64,000 bases of DNA from Dromaius novaehollandiae (GCF_036370855.1 NC_088100.1:38824563-38888562); one strand, 5' to 3'. Positions 1-12,800 are shown, counted from the stretch's first letter. Notes: generated by a model not told the origin, from the letters alone. Program-made: numbers and translations.

Positions 1-345
1 GAGGGACCTCTGCAGGTCATCTAGTCCAGCCTTGTACTTGAAGCAGGACTACTGCCAACACTGGATCAGGTCAGCTGTAGCTTTGTCTAGCCAAATGTTG
101 CAACTACAAGGGCCGGGCGATTCCACAACCTCTCTGGGCAATCTTTTCCAGTGCTGCATGACCCTTTCGGTGAAGAAGTTTTTCCTGATGTGCAATCCGA
201 CCCTCCCCAGCTGCAGTTGTTGCCCAACACAGCTGCCCAGTGCAAGTGGCTGTTGTTCCTTGTTTTCCATTTGCCGTTACCAAGAAGAGTTTGGCCCCAT
301 CATCTTTTTGGTGCTATTCTGGTCCCTGCATGGCAGCACTAGGAC
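1..345 (-). mobile_element. CR1 LINE, 3'-end fragment (truncated at window edge)
   Basis: The minus strand encodes a degenerate piece of the CR1 reverse-transcriptase C-terminus, including the family-typical stretch IRKNFFTERV and RLPREVVESP, at about 100-205. The plus strand opens with text typical of the CR1 3' region read backwards (gacctctgcaggtcatctag). The copy is non-functional, with only about 70 codons of open frame. Its 3' terminus lies near position 1 or just outside the window. CR1 is the dominant LINE of birds and other sauropsids, so this copy is part of the evidence for the type of host. Confidence 0.85.
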
Positions 346-1389
346 TGAAAAAAAGGATGTCTTTACACCTTTAATGTAAAGCACACCTACCTTAGACTCC
401 TTCAGTGTGGGAAAGAGGCAGGGCATATGATGGAGAGCTATACATTTGTAAGCGGCATGTAAAGGATGTCTCTTCTGATAAAGAGCTAGTGAGCATCAGG
501 AAGCTAGCAGCTGCCAGGTTGAAAATACACAAAAGGAGGCAGGTTTTTGCACAACGTGTTTGTTGACCTGTGGAACTTGTCACCAGTGACAGCAGGTTGT
601 AGATGCTAAAGGTTTACACAGTTTTAAGGGAAGATGGACAAGTGCCTGCCAGAGAAATCCACTGAAGGTTCCAAAAATGTGTAGAAACTACATCTGCCTC
701 AGAAAATCTCTGAGTTGGAAATCATCGGTGGCAGGGAAAGTGCTCAAGGGGACCATCACATGACTTTGCCCTGTACTAATGTCCTTTCATAGACCTCTAC
801 TTTTGGTTACTGTCAGAGACAAGATATCGGTGTAGCAAAGCCTTTGGTCTGACAGGGTATGGAAGCTCTTATATTCTAGAAATTGCTTATAAAACATAAC
901 TACCTAGTTATATTGTTTTCTATCTTTCCTTGGCTATTAGACTGGGAATTCTCCAGCTCAATTTCTGGGCACATAATAGTTACTATATTTTGGTTTTGAG
1001 TTGTACATATCAATGTTGTACATATCAATAACAAGAAGAAAGAGAACGGCAGAAAAATTTGCATTTTGAAGAAACCTACTTGAATATTTGAAATGAAGCT
1101 GTAGGGTGAAGTTGCTGTCCTTATTTCAGACCTATTTATATACTTGGGTTCCACTAAATTTCAAAAGTTAAGTCTTAGGAAGGATATTCTTACGGTCAAG
1201 ACAACTAAATATCACTCTGGAAATCTGTTTGATCTCTAGCAATGCCACAGATTTCCTGCTGTTTTTGGCAAGTCAGTGGCCACCACCTAGCACGGGCCGA
1301 GGTTTTGGCAGACGAGCTCACGAAGACCCAGCCAGGTCAAGCACTCAGGTTAGATGCTTTCTGGGTGGTTTATCTGTGTTGCAGTGTGG
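346..1389. other. Intergenic, no feature seen
   Basis: AT-rich sequence between the CR1 fragment and the CpG island. Open frames here are short and show no recognisable protein. Two near-identical copies of the 13-mer gttgtacatatca lie at about 1000-1028; no other structure was seen. Confidence 0.6.
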
Positions 1390-3250
1390 GGGGTCTCCTG
1401 GGGACGGCACCCCGTGCAAGGGGGCACGGGGTGCCAACTGGGGCTCCCAGCCCCTCCAGGAGGCCCTGGTGCCCCAGTGCTGGGATCTGCAGCCCACAGA
1501 CCACCAACCCACGGAGGTTTCTATTTCGGGAGGGGGCCAAAGCCAGGCTGCCGCAGCTTTGACGCTCAGCCTCCAAACCCCACAGTGTCTTCTTCCCGGC
1601 TACAACCGCACCGGCTGAGGGAAGCCCCTATTTCTGAGTGTCCCGGCCCACGCTCGCTGAGGGCCCGCCGCAGTTTCACGGTGGCCATCGGGTGCCGGGG
1701 GGGCTGCGCCAGGGAAGCGCGGCAGAGGGAGGGCGACGAGGTCTGCGAGGCAACAACGGCGGCGGCGTCTCTACCCTGCCCTCCGAGGCCGGGGGCGGCG
1801 GGGGCCGGCGGCCCCGGCCCCACGCAGGTGGCGCGCGGCGGGCGCCCCCCGCCATTTCGCCGCCGCCCCCCCGCCATTTCGCCGCCGCCCCTGCCCGCCC
1901 GGCACCCCGGCGGCGCACCCTTCCCCGGGGCGAAGCACCTCCCTGCCGGGCCGCGCTCTGCCTCGGCTCCCCCTCGGCCCTCCCCTCCCTGCCTCCCTTC
2001 CTCCTCCCTTTCGCTGCCTCTGCCCCCTCCTCTCCCCCGCCTGGGACGACCTGGCCGCTCCCCCTCCGCCGCCCGCAGTAGCCGCTGGTGCGCGGCGGCG
2101 GCGGGCGCGCTCAGCCGGCGGGGGAGATCCTGCGGCCGCCGCCGTGGCCGCTCCGCCCGCCTCTCGCCCCGCGGGGCAGCAGGTATGAGGCGCCTTCCCG
2201 CGGCGCCAGCGCTGCGGGGCCGCCGCAGCGCCGGGCGGGGCGGCGGGCGAGGGCGGGAGGGCGGCCGCTCGCACCCCGCGGCGGGGCAGGCCGGCGGCGA
2301 GGTCCTTTTTTTTATTGTTTTTCCCCCCTATTGATGTGACAGCGTCGGTGCGGCGATGTACTGCTTTCCACGCCAATTAACAATGCTGCGGCCGAGGGGC
2401 GTCGGTCGCCGGGGTCTGGCGGCTGCCGGGTTTTGCGTCGCCCGGTTTTTGGTAGGACGAAAAGGTGACACGTTTCGCCGCCGCCTTCCCAGCTCGTTTC
2501 ACAGGTCGCTGACGGGGCGGACGGAAGGGGCGCGTTGACCGGCCCCTGGGGCTTTGCCGCCGTGCGGTGCCCGCTGCGGGGAGATGTCCGTCTGCCCGCG
2601 TTTCAGACCAGCCTCGCCTCTGATTCTGTTTCATCCCCTCAGCACTCGCGCTACCATCCCCGCTCTCTTTTGGCGCTGACGCTAATCTTATCCAGATTCG
2701 CCGCTGCTGGGAGCAGATTTATCTGGGAATCGCCAAAAAGCTGCGCCAAGGCATTTAATTCCCAGCCTCGGGAGAAGGGACGCTCGTTTGGGGCGGGGAG
2801 GGGAAAGCGGAGCCTCCCGCGGTGGCCTCCGAGGGTGGCTGAAGAGCTGTAGAAAGTTACGGTCTTCCCCTCCCGACCCCAGGCTTGGGGGGGTTCACGA
2901 AAGAGGCGAAGCTGAGCTGTCAGAGCCGCCGCGCTCCCTGCCTGCCCCGTCGGGCCGGGCCGGGCCGGGCCGTGCGGCCGCGCCGCCCAGCGGCGGCCGG
3001 GATCCCTCTGCAGCCGGGATCCCTCCGCAGGAGAGCCCGGCTTTGGGGGGAGCCCTCTCCTCCTCGCCATCCTTTCCTTTGTTTTTCCTTCTTTTTTTTC
3101 CCCTCCTTTCGGAACCCCCTGCGAGCTTTGTGCCTGCCTTGCTGCTTTTTTGCCTTCCTTTTTTTTTGCTTTTTCCTTACCGCGGTAGCTTGAATCTGGT
3201 GAGAGCCAGGGGCTGCTGTGGTCGTTGGTAGGTCAGGGTGCAGGATGTGC
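1390..3250. promoter_or_regulatory. PRSS35: CpG island, probable PRSS35 promoter and first exon
   Basis: About 1.9 kb of strongly GC-rich, CpG-dense DNA, densest at about 1660-2330, in an otherwise AT-rich window. No TATA box with a clear position was seen, as is usual for CpG-island promoters. It lies upstream of the PRSS35 coding exon in the same orientation as the predicted transcript. Local structure includes a 22-bp tandem repeat carrying GCCATTTC (1851-1858 and 1873-1880), four GGGCC units at 2952-2971, and a 17-bp direct duplication at 2997-3030. The transcription start cannot be fixed from sequence. The long open frames inside the island (one of 326 codons) are composition artefacts. 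Confidence 0.75.
2177..2190 (+). other. PRSS35: Candidate 5'UTR splice donor of PRSS35
   Basis: The sequence GCAGCAG then GTATGAGG puts a good donor after position 2182 inside the CpG island. PRSS35 is known elsewhere to have a non-coding first exon joined to one coding exon. The matching acceptor would be the TTTTAG ending at 8628. Other donors exist in the island (for example CTG/GTGAGAG near 3199), so this choice is an inference. Confidence 0.35.
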
Positions 3251-6200
3251 AGAGCAAGCGCCTCCGCGGCAGGGAAGGGGGCAGTGGAGGATAAGGTTAG
3301 GGTAGAGGTTTGTCCCCGGCAGTCGGAGATTCCCCAGATTTGTTCTCTGCTTTGCTTTGTTAGCGTATAACTGTTAATTCCAATTTTCAGGACATTTCAA
3401 GAATAAGACCCAAAGCAGTTAAGGAGCTGGTTAGTGTAGTAGCTGCTCACATATTGTAATCTGAAGAATGCACTTAAAATTACTCAGTGCGCTGACCTTC
3501 CTACAAGAAGCAAAGCAAAATACAGCAGAGAGGCTGCACTGAGCAGACTGAGATATAACAGTGTCAGATAGTTGGACATCACTTTTCTTCTGTCTGAGCT
3601 GTGCTGGCAGGTAAATTCAGCCCTGGGTAGCCTGAACAGAAACATGTTCTCGGACTGCTTGACTCCAAGCCTTTCCCTGAGCATTGGAGATATAGGTGCA
3701 TCCTGCTAGAGTAGGATAAGATATCCTGGCAAAATAGGATATGGAGTATATTTTGTCCTGTGAATGCAGAAAGGTTTGTGCTGTTGGAAGCCGGGAGTAA
3801 GAAGAGCTGAAAATGCTTTTTTAACTATATACATATACATGGCAGCTGGAATACCACCAAAAAAAAAAGAAAAAAAAAGAGACCTCACAGTTGTCAGGTG
3901 CGTTTGGAAACTAGAGGGAGAGTTTGGAAATTTCCTTGGGGCCAGGGACCTCTCACTTCCTCTTGTTTCCAGCTTTTTTTGTCTTCTCCGAAGCAACTCT
4001 TCCTACCACAAAGGCAGAGCTAACTCCAAGCTTCTAATCACTGTAAGCCAAACCAAAATTTGTATGGGAAAGGAGCAGGGAAAAAGGGAGGGCAGAGCAA
4101 CTTGGGGTTTGGAGGAAGGGTAGAGAATAGCATGGCAGAAAGGGTGAGTAAGATTTTGAGGGTCTCTTCTTGCTTCCAGCCTGTACCCTTTGCTGGGATA
4201 TTTTTCCTTCTTCTGGATCACAAGGCTGTATTCTCCTCTTCTCGCACCCTGCAGAAGTGTCTTTGCAGCCCTCTACACATTTAAATCCGCACCCTCAGAT
4301 AAGAGGAACCCCCCTTGCCAGCAGCCTGCACAGGGCCATAGGAGCTGCTGATTGCCTATACTTGAAGCTGGCCTTGCTTAAGCAGCAGAGTTCAGGTTAG
4401 TAAGCAGAGAGAGCTTAAATGTGTTCAGCTGTTAATGACAATACTGCCTCCTCGGACCACTGGTCTGCTCTGGAATGGGAATTTTCATCAAGTTCCTTGC
4501 CTTGGACTTCTTCCAGTTCTCGTGTAGTCCAGTTAATTCATGGGAAACAACAAATGGTTCATTATAAAAGATGAAAATCTTGGCTTCCAAAACTGCCGTT
4601 ATAAGAAACAAGCACTTGAGTATAATATTTCAAACAGGAGGCTCCAATGCATCTATTGAAGATTTTTTTTAAGGAGCGGCTGCAGGGAGCCACAATGCTC
4701 CACCCATTTGGTTGCAGAAAGTTGCTATATAAAGGAAGGTTAGTTATGAGTCTAGCTGGGAGGACTTCAGCCATCTTGATGGAATCACATCAACCTGGCC
4801 ACCTCTATGACTTTTTATATGAACTAGCAGTTAGAGAATTAACTTGCCTTAGTGCTCACAAAATTCAGCTACAGAAAAATATCAAATATCCAGATGCTGA
4901 AGAAGGGCTTAGAAAGGAAGGAGCATTCTAGGAAAAAAAGCCTAGAAAAGGCATTCTCAGGCCTGACAGAAGAACTGGGTTTCTTAATAGCTTGTATCTC
5001 TTCAGCAGCTATACTAGGACAAAACAAATTAAATCCAGCTTTTCCACATTAATACCACATTATTAACCATCAAAGCATGCTAGTCTGTGTCAGGCTAAAA
5101 ATAAAGAAGAGGAGATGCTTTCTTACACATGTCGTTAAGCAGGACATCGTGGATACAAAATTTTATATGGGTTCAAGGGAACACTGGGCAACTTTGTGGA
5201 AGAGAGATCCATTGAGGTTTACTCACGCCATAGAAACTACCTCTGACTTACAGTCAATGAAGTGCAAATAGTTGTAAGCTAAGAGATTAAGGCGGGGGAG
5301 TCATATATAATTGCCCTATTCTTGTGCTACACCGTAGGCATCTGTGTTTGGACAGGATTTTAGGCTAGGTCAACTTTTGGTCAGGCCAAGAAAGCTATTC
5401 TTATTTTCTCCTCACAGTATTTCTTTATTTTTGACTTCTCACCACTTATCCACGAACATGGAAAACGATCATTCCTCTTCAAATTTATTACTAATTAAGC
5501 AATAACCAAAATAACACTTTGAAAGTAACTTTATATAGAAAAGTTAATGTTTAATATATGCATTTTAAGTATAGCAATAACCTAGACCCAATTGGCCTAG
5601 ACTGGCCAATCAGTGTGTCTCGGGAAAATCTGGCTTCTGGGATGACTCTGCTTTGCTTTCAAAACCTTCAAATATCTTTTAGTATGACTGCATATACACA
5701 AGAACTTAGGCCTGTGAGTCACCCTAATCTCCAGATGTCTTACAAAAGTCCATATATCGTCTCAAAAACTGTCATCTAGCCGAAAGCTTCAAATGGGAGG
5801 GATAGCCCAGTTCTGAATCAGAGAAAACCCAGTCAGTGGTGCAGAAACAGTGAAGTACTGATGTGTTACTGGAAATCCGGTGTTCACTTCCATAGAAATG
5901 AGGGGAAAAATCAAAACCCTGTGGGGGGGCCTGGGTGCTGAACAGCCCAGCTCTGGTTTGGATGGCCGTGCTATAATTGCACTGGAGCTTTTCTACTCCA
6001 AACCTTAGGCTTTTTCTTAGAGCCGAACAGAGAAATACAGAAGACAATGTTAGGTGGAATAAATTAGAATTCTTTACGCTCCTGTATACCTATTTACACT
6101 CATCTCCCAGGAAAGAGAAAGAAGTAAAAAATGTTGTAACTTGCATATTAATGGCCTGGAACAAATTGTGCACTAAAGCAGAACCTGGGTAACCTTAAGG

Positions 6201-8628
6201 TTCATTTTCTCAGAGCCTCTTCTGTCTCTCTTTTATGGCTAGACGTAAGGATCAGTTTACGCTTGTACATACTTATGCACAAAGCGGTTAAAGAGAAGTA
6301 AAGGGGTGAAAGTGTTCATTGATCCAAACTTACTCTGTATCTATAATATTAAGATGGGAGTTCTGTCGCTTAATACAACTATCAAGAAAATGGATGTCTA
6401 GTCTTAGCTAATCACCTGTGCTCTTCTGTACTTGGAGCACAGTGGTGCAGAAGGAGGCTCAGTCCATTCAAAGCAATCCTCAGCAACATCATCTGAATTG
6501 TTTTTCTAAAATCTCTCTCTTGATTCATTACAGAGGAAGCACAAAACAGGCTAAGACAGAACCATAACTTTGAGATGTCTTAAGGTAGGTGAAAATAATC
6601 CTGTGCAGGACCTTCTGTGCTTTCAAAGCTGGGTAGATGAGCCTGCATTAAGCTCTGTACTAATATTCCTAGATATTTTCCAGAACCTGAGTTAGCTACT
6701 TTGAAGCCATGATAGGTATCTTCATACTATATTGTAAAATGTGTTTTACATATATCCTAGTAAGACTAGGGGTCAAAGTTGATGTTCCAAGCCAGCCAAA
6801 GTAAAAATTGTCAAAAATGCCACAAACACAAAATCACTAATCTGAATTTGGTGTCAAAAGCAACAGCTTGTGTTTGAACCATAGTGCTAAGCTAGCTAAA
6901 AAGTGATAGTCATTACTTGTTATACACAAGAGCTTAGTCTGAACAGTGCAGATGCCTCAAAATTATAGGAGTTAGTCCATTGCAGACCCTCTAAAGTGAT
7001 CTTATCACTTACTTATTTCTCCATGTTACATAGATACTACTCTTTTTCATGCTATGCCTTTAGCTAGCCTGTAACCAGACTATTTCACTGCATGGCAATA
7101 CTTATATTATTCCAAAAAAAACATAAGAAATGCAAAGCAGTTATCTTTATCCTGATTTACTCTGCCATTACAGTATAAACCAGAAATCTTAACCACATAC
7201 ATATCCTTGAATTGCCTGGATTTTAAAGTTTAATTATAGGCCCTTTCTTCCTACACAGCTGAGGTTTCTGTGTAATTGGAATAAGGGTTATGAGAATGAA
7301 GCTCAGCTTTCCCAGTGGCAGCAGTCGGAAGCTGGTTAATGCTGCTGACATCACTGCTGCCAAAAGAGGAAAATGGTCTTTTCAGTAGTGTTTGGAGCTG
7401 AGAATCAAGAGTTCTGGGGTCAGTTTCTGACTCTGCCACAGGCTTCTAAATTTCACATTCTTTCTGTGTGTTTCTCAACTGCAGATCGGAATAATACTGC
7501 ATTTTTTTCTCTCTTGCCTATTTAAAGTGTTAGCTCTTTGTGTGGTGCATCACCCCATCTAGGTGGGGCTGTCGGCATGTGACCATAACCCACAGACAGC
7601 ACAGTTTCTGTAGCCTTTGTGGGATCCCACAGGGGACGAAGCAGGCGATGATTCATCACACTTGTCCTTCCTGCTTGGCTGGGCTTTCCTGCATGTGTAT
7701 AACCAGGACACTCCTCTAGACCACCCACCTTCTTCTTTTCTCACCCTCGTGTCCCCTCCGAACACAGCTTTTGAGGGCATCTGACATCCTGAGAGTGTTT
7801 GGTGGCTGCAGCACGTAGGGAGATACAACAGGAAAGCTGCAGGAAACCCGTGCTTTTCGCAGCAGCAGCAGCTGAAGGTACCTAAAATGGCACTGACCAC
7901 CTTGTTCAGGTGTCCAAATTGCTCCATTTCTCACTCCCAGTAAATACAACTTTGAAAGAAAAAGGAGATCTTTTGAAGTAGGTTCCTGGGGAGAGCAATC
8001 ATTGAAGTACCATTTTCCATAGTTGGCAGATTTACTGATCTCAGCTGGATGGGTCATGCAAAACCACTAGTGGCTTTTAGGTCACTTAAAGCTGCTGCTT
8101 TTTGGGCATTATGTCAAAGGCTGTGATCAGTGTGATTTCCTAAGGGAGTAAGTTTAAGGGGCTTAGTCTGTTTGACCATCTTTGTCTTCATCCCATCTTT
8201 TGAATGAGATTCTTGAATATATTGGCCATTTTCAACTATGTTCTACCTACAAGTAGTAGTTAGGAAAAGAAGCAGAAGTTTAAAAGATAATTACATTTCT
8301 GTGGGATAAATAAAAATAGGGGACTGTACGGAGTGGAATGACTCAGACTACTGCCCCCCTTGAGGGAAAAGCAGGTAAAACTCAGCCATTGCCAAGTTAC
8401 AGCAGGTAGCGCAACATGGATGCTGGCTGACTGGTCTGCACCCGTCTTTTTAGAGACTGGTAGGAGTGTCAAAGGCAACACAAAAATACTTGATGCATTT
8501 CTGTTTTTTTAGCCAGAATTCTGTTCCACCAATGTTAGTGTTAATATTACATGATTATACTTTTAAGATACTAAGATAATTGTGTATATTGCAAATGCAT
8601 ATTTTTAAATCTTTCTTTCTTGTTTTAG
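2183..8628 (+). other. PRSS35: PRSS35 intron 1 (inferred)
   Basis: The stretch runs from the candidate donor to an acceptor with a pyrimidine tract (ctttctttcttgttttag) ending at 8628. Beyond the CpG island it is AT-rich with only short, unrecognised open frames and no clear interspersed repeat. Purine-rich short A runs occur near 3857-3880. The left boundary depends on the uncertain first-exon donor. Confidence 0.45.
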
Positions 8629-8644
8629 AAAAAAAATAGACAAA

Positions 8645-9886
8645 ATGGAGCACGTGTTACTGCTACTCATGTTTTTCATACCTATGTTGGGTCTTGCTAA
8701 TGGAACAGACACTGAACAAGATTTTACTTGGCACTTAAAGAAAGTACCCCAGATTGTGAGTGAAAGAACTTTCTCCCTTGAGAGCCCTAAATTTGAAGCA
8801 AAAACCAAATTAGAGCTGAACAGTGTATGTGGAATTGAATGTCAAAGAAAATTGCCAGTGCCAAGCTTGTCTGACTTGAAGGACATCCTGTCCTATGAGA
8901 CTGTTTTTGAAAATGGCACACGGACCCTAACTGAAGTGAATGTCCTTGGACTAATGCTTGATCCATCTGAAAACATGACTACACGAACATCTTCAAGAAA
9001 GAAGAGGCAGATATACGGAACAGACAGTAGGTTCAGCATCTATGACAAGCGGTTTATGACCAGCTTCCCATTCAACACAGCTGTGAAGATCTCCACTGGC
9101 TGTAGTGGCATTCTCATTTCCCCCAAGCACGTGCTAACAGCTGCCCATTGCCTACATAATGGCAAGGATTATGTTAAAGGCAGCAAAAAACTGAGGGTGG
9201 GCTTGATGAAGATGAAGTCCAAAGGTAATGGCAGAAAACGCAAAGGTGCTAAAAGAAGTAGGAGAGAAGCTTCTGAGACCCAAGATGATCCTGAAGTTGT
9301 CACAGAACTAAGACGGCACTCCAAAAGTGTTGGGAAAAAGCAGAGGAGATCGGGGAGGAAGCAAGGCACATCAGATGGCATGCCTGCCTTCCAGTGGACC
9401 AGGGTGAAGAGTACCCAAATCCCAAGAGGCTGGTTTAAGGGTGTGTCTGGGGATATTGCCCTGGATTATGATTATGCTGTTCTTGAGCTTAAGCGTCCCC
9501 ACAAAAGGAAATACATGGAGCTGGGAATCAGCCCAACAATCAAAATGATGCCTCGGAGCATGATCCACTTCTCGGGTTTTGACAATGATCGCTCCGGGCA
9601 GCTGGTCTATCGGTTTTGTAGCATTTCTGATGAATCCAATGATCTCTTTTATCAGTATTGTGATGCTGAGTCTGGCTCCACTGGATCTGGAGTCTATCTC
9701 CGTCTTAAGGAGCCAAACAAACAGAAGTGGAAGCGCAAGATCATTGCTGTTTATTCAGGCCATCAATGGGTGGATGTCAATGGTGAACAGCAGGATTATA
9801 ATGTAGCAGTAAGAATTACTCCTGTCAAATATGCCCAGATTTGCTTCTGGATACATGGGAATGATGAGAATTGCACACAAGGCTGA
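8645..9886 (+). CDS. PRSS35: PRSS35, inactive serine protease 35 (secreted trypsin-fold pseudoprotease)
   Basis: The 413-codon frame is complete in one exon; the acceptor AG ends at 8628 and the ATG sits in the context acaaaATGG. Residues 1-18 form a signal peptide. N-X-T sequons occur at 19, 90 and 110. RKKRQ at 118-122 is a proprotein-convertase-like site before the protease-like domain. The domain shows the His box TAAHC (His168) and the Asp box DYDYAVLEL (Asp276), but the nucleophile region reads AESGSTGSG with Thr346 where serine is expected. A Lys/Arg-rich insert spans about 189-240 and is typical of PRSS35 rather than PRSS23. The length equals that of human PRSS35, and the neighbour SNAP91 is the conserved synteny partner. 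The protein is predicted to be secreted and, as in other species, not to be a conventional serine protease; its substrate is unknown. The identification is firm, and the lack of activity is inferred from the Ser-to-Thr change. Confidence 0.95.
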   Translation: MEHVLLLLMFFIPMLGLANGTDTEQDFTWHLKKVPQIVSERTFSLESPKFEAKTKLELNSVCGIECQRKLPVPSLSDLKDILSYETVFENGTRTLTEVNVLGLMLDPSENMTTRTSSRKKRQIYGTDSRFSIYDKRFMTSFPFNTAVKISTGCSGILISPKHVLTAAHCLHNGKDYVKGSKKLRVGLMKMKSKGNGRKRKGAKRSRREASETQDDPEVVTELRRHSKSVGKKQRRSGRKQGTSDGMPAFQWTRVKSTQIPRGWFKGVSGDIALDYDYAVLELKRPHKRKYMELGISPTIKMMPRSMIHFSGFDNDRSGQLVYRFCSISDESNDLFYQYCDAESGSTGSGVYLRLKEPNKQKWKRKIIAVYSGHQWVDVNGEQQDYNVAVRITPVKYAQICFWIHGNDENCTQG

Positions 9887-12800
9887 AGAGAGCTGAAGCT
9901 AACCAGAGCATCTGTATTACAATAGAGTGAAAATCTGCTGCAGCAGTTACTGAGAGAACATCATTCCATGTCAGGCTCTTTTTGAACTCAAAGCCCCCAA
10001 GTAATATTTTGATGACTTGCATAATGTTGAATTGTTGGGGAATGGGTAGAGTTTTCAGATGAATTATTTTAAATTCTAATCAACCCTAGATATGCACTTA
10101 AAAATCCCAAACTGTATTTATGTTTGCAAATGTGATAAATTCTAATAATTCACATTAGAAAAAAATGACTACCCCATCATTTTTTTCCAACAGAAGAATT
10201 GAAACTTCTCAAACTGATATTATTAAACAATTATTAAGCAACACATTTTTCCAATGGATTTGATTTTCTCAGGGTTCTGTTCCAATTCTTCATATGCGAG
10301 TTGTGCATACATCTCTTCAGTGTATGTGCAGAATGATCCAGGGAACTGGGTGAGAGCAACAAATGCCAACAAATTACATTGGCATTCTCTAAAGACCACA
10401 TCTCCATGTTGAGATACAGCAATCTAGTTCATGCTTGTTACTTTGGAAAGCTTTCTCTTCTGGTTGCTGTAGGAACACTTCCATGGAAATCCCAAATTTC
10501 TGTAACTGACAACTAGACCTAAAAAACGAGTTTCACTTCATTGCTTACCAAAACAGCAAAGAGAAATTAATGAACATAAAAGTTTCCATGTTTGGAAGAA
10601 GGAGAAACATCAGAATGCAATTTAATGCTTTTAAATATTGTTTGAGAAGCTACAGAAATCTTGGGAAGGTTAAACATACGCATTTGCTTCCTAATTAATA
10701 TTTGGATATCCATAGGTTTAGTTTCTAGTCAAACACTTAACTTTACTTTTGGGTAAAGTCACTGACTTTCGAAGTGGCCATTTGACAATCATTTAGAGCT
10801 TTACATCAAAGCCACAGATGCTAGATTTTTGGGTGCTAACCATTTTTGCAGGTTTTTAAAAGTACTTTTAAAAGAATTCAGCTTCACAAATAGGATACTA
10901 TGTATTAGACTGGGAGATGGAAAGCAATATTTTGGTTTATCTGTATACAGTTCTACAAAGTGGTGGGTACTTCTAATAGTATCAGACTCCACCAACAGGA
11001 GTTGCAGGGATAAACTAAAAATTTCTCCCAACTAAATTATATTATACCACCTCCTGAATGGTAGAACTATCCTGTAAGTTATAACATATCTTGTTAGGTA
11101 GGAGCAATAGGTATCAAATAACTTGGTTCAATACTTTTGCTGAACCACACTTACTGGAAAGAAAGTGAGCTTGACTTCTACACATTTTTATACATGCATC
11201 ACCCTTTTTTAATTGTTTGTTCTTGATTGCTACACAAGTTTTTATATCTTGTATTTTATATCAAGATTTTGAAGCACACAAGATTGTTATGGTGCTATGT
11301 TAATCTAATAACATAAAATGATGCTGTGTATTTCAGATCATACACATTGGGTTTCATTACTGTTAAGGTTTTTCACCATTCCAGTATGTAATTTTTTGAT
11401 TATAAGTTTATACTGACTGAAATCCATTTTCTTCGTGTGCAGAAGAAAAATATAACATGGTTTTAAAATATTATTGGTTTGTTGGTATCTTTAAAATATG
11501 CTTGTAATATATTTTGATGACATATGGTCATTTTTAATAACCCATTATTCTGTAGCTGATTGAAGGTCTAAAACCTGGCTCTTTTAATGTGCAGGTGACT
11601 TTTTTGTCATTGTATTGCCAAAGCATAAAAATTTAAGACTTGTTTCCATACCATAACTCTTGCAATATTTCCTTAATTGGAAGAGGTTTCACTTTAAAAG
11701 AAAAAAAACTTTTTTTTCACTTCAGCCTTTTCAGGCTTTTGGGTTTTACTTGTGTGATTGTTTGCAGAAAAACTAGTAATAATTTCTAAAGTTTAGATAT
11801 TAACTGTCTAAGATAGATTTCAAGATTAATTAATTTTTTTTGTTGTTAACATTCTATTAAGACATATGACTTCATTGACAATAGCTTTAAATCACCTCAG
11901 TTGAGTATTTAATACTCTTCCTCTATGCAACAGGCCTACAATATTCTTTAGCATGCTCTATAATGTTTTTCTTAAGTGCCTTTTTCCATACTTACTGTAA
12001 CAAATACGGTACCACATTCTTAATCAGTATAGGTCAGCATAAGTCTATAGATTTTTTTAATAGTTACTCTCACTGTTGATCTGGGTCCAGAATTGATCAA
12101 GATAAGGTGACTTAGTAAATGCCTTGTTTTGGTGAGTCTCATTTAGGTGTACTCGTTAGGAGAAGAAATAGGTTCCATTTCTTTTTTAGTCTGGGAATCG
12201 AGGACAAGGTAAGAATGAAAAATGTTGATAGCACCTGTCAGGTGTCTTTTTATAATAATAATTTGCTATAATTACCTCAAGAGATTAAAGATGGCCAGAG
12301 CAACAGAAAAATTGATCAGAACTATATATACTGAAGAAACCGTGTCTGAGTGCTTGTGCACGAGCACATGCAAAAGCATAGGCTTGCTGAGCAGAGACCA
12401 TTCTGCTTGAGTCAGCAACTTCAGGCAAGGAAATGCAGACAGAAGACATGAATGGACAAAGTGTTGCTTCCTGTGGTACCCCGATGCCATGCACCATTTA
12501 AATCTGCCACTTACTTAGCATAATAAAGAAGGAAATGCTTCATGTAGGTATGGTTACTGCTTACTTCAAGCACTTCCTAAATAGGTCATAAATCAACTAT
12601 TTTCACACTGGCATGCACAACCCCAAAGGGTTGATGTACTGCACCAAGCTTTTGGCACCAGCAAATGAGACAAGAATTTCCGAACTGTGATAATCTCAGA
12701 TTCCCTTAAAATAACTGCTGCTGGTATCTACTGCTCTATACAAAAACATAGGGAGAGATCATCTTTGGGAGTGGATCAGATCCACAGTTGTTATATAATA

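Noticed and set aside
1354-2334. 326-codon open frame in the CpG island
   Set aside because: Gly/Pro/Arg/Ala-rich composition artefact of GC-rich DNA. Long frames occur on both strands and no domain is recognisable.
8645-9886. Calling the protease PRSS23
   Set aside because: The length of 413 residues, the basic insert, the Thr at the nucleophile position and the SNAP91 neighbour all fit PRSS35. PRSS23 keeps the serine.
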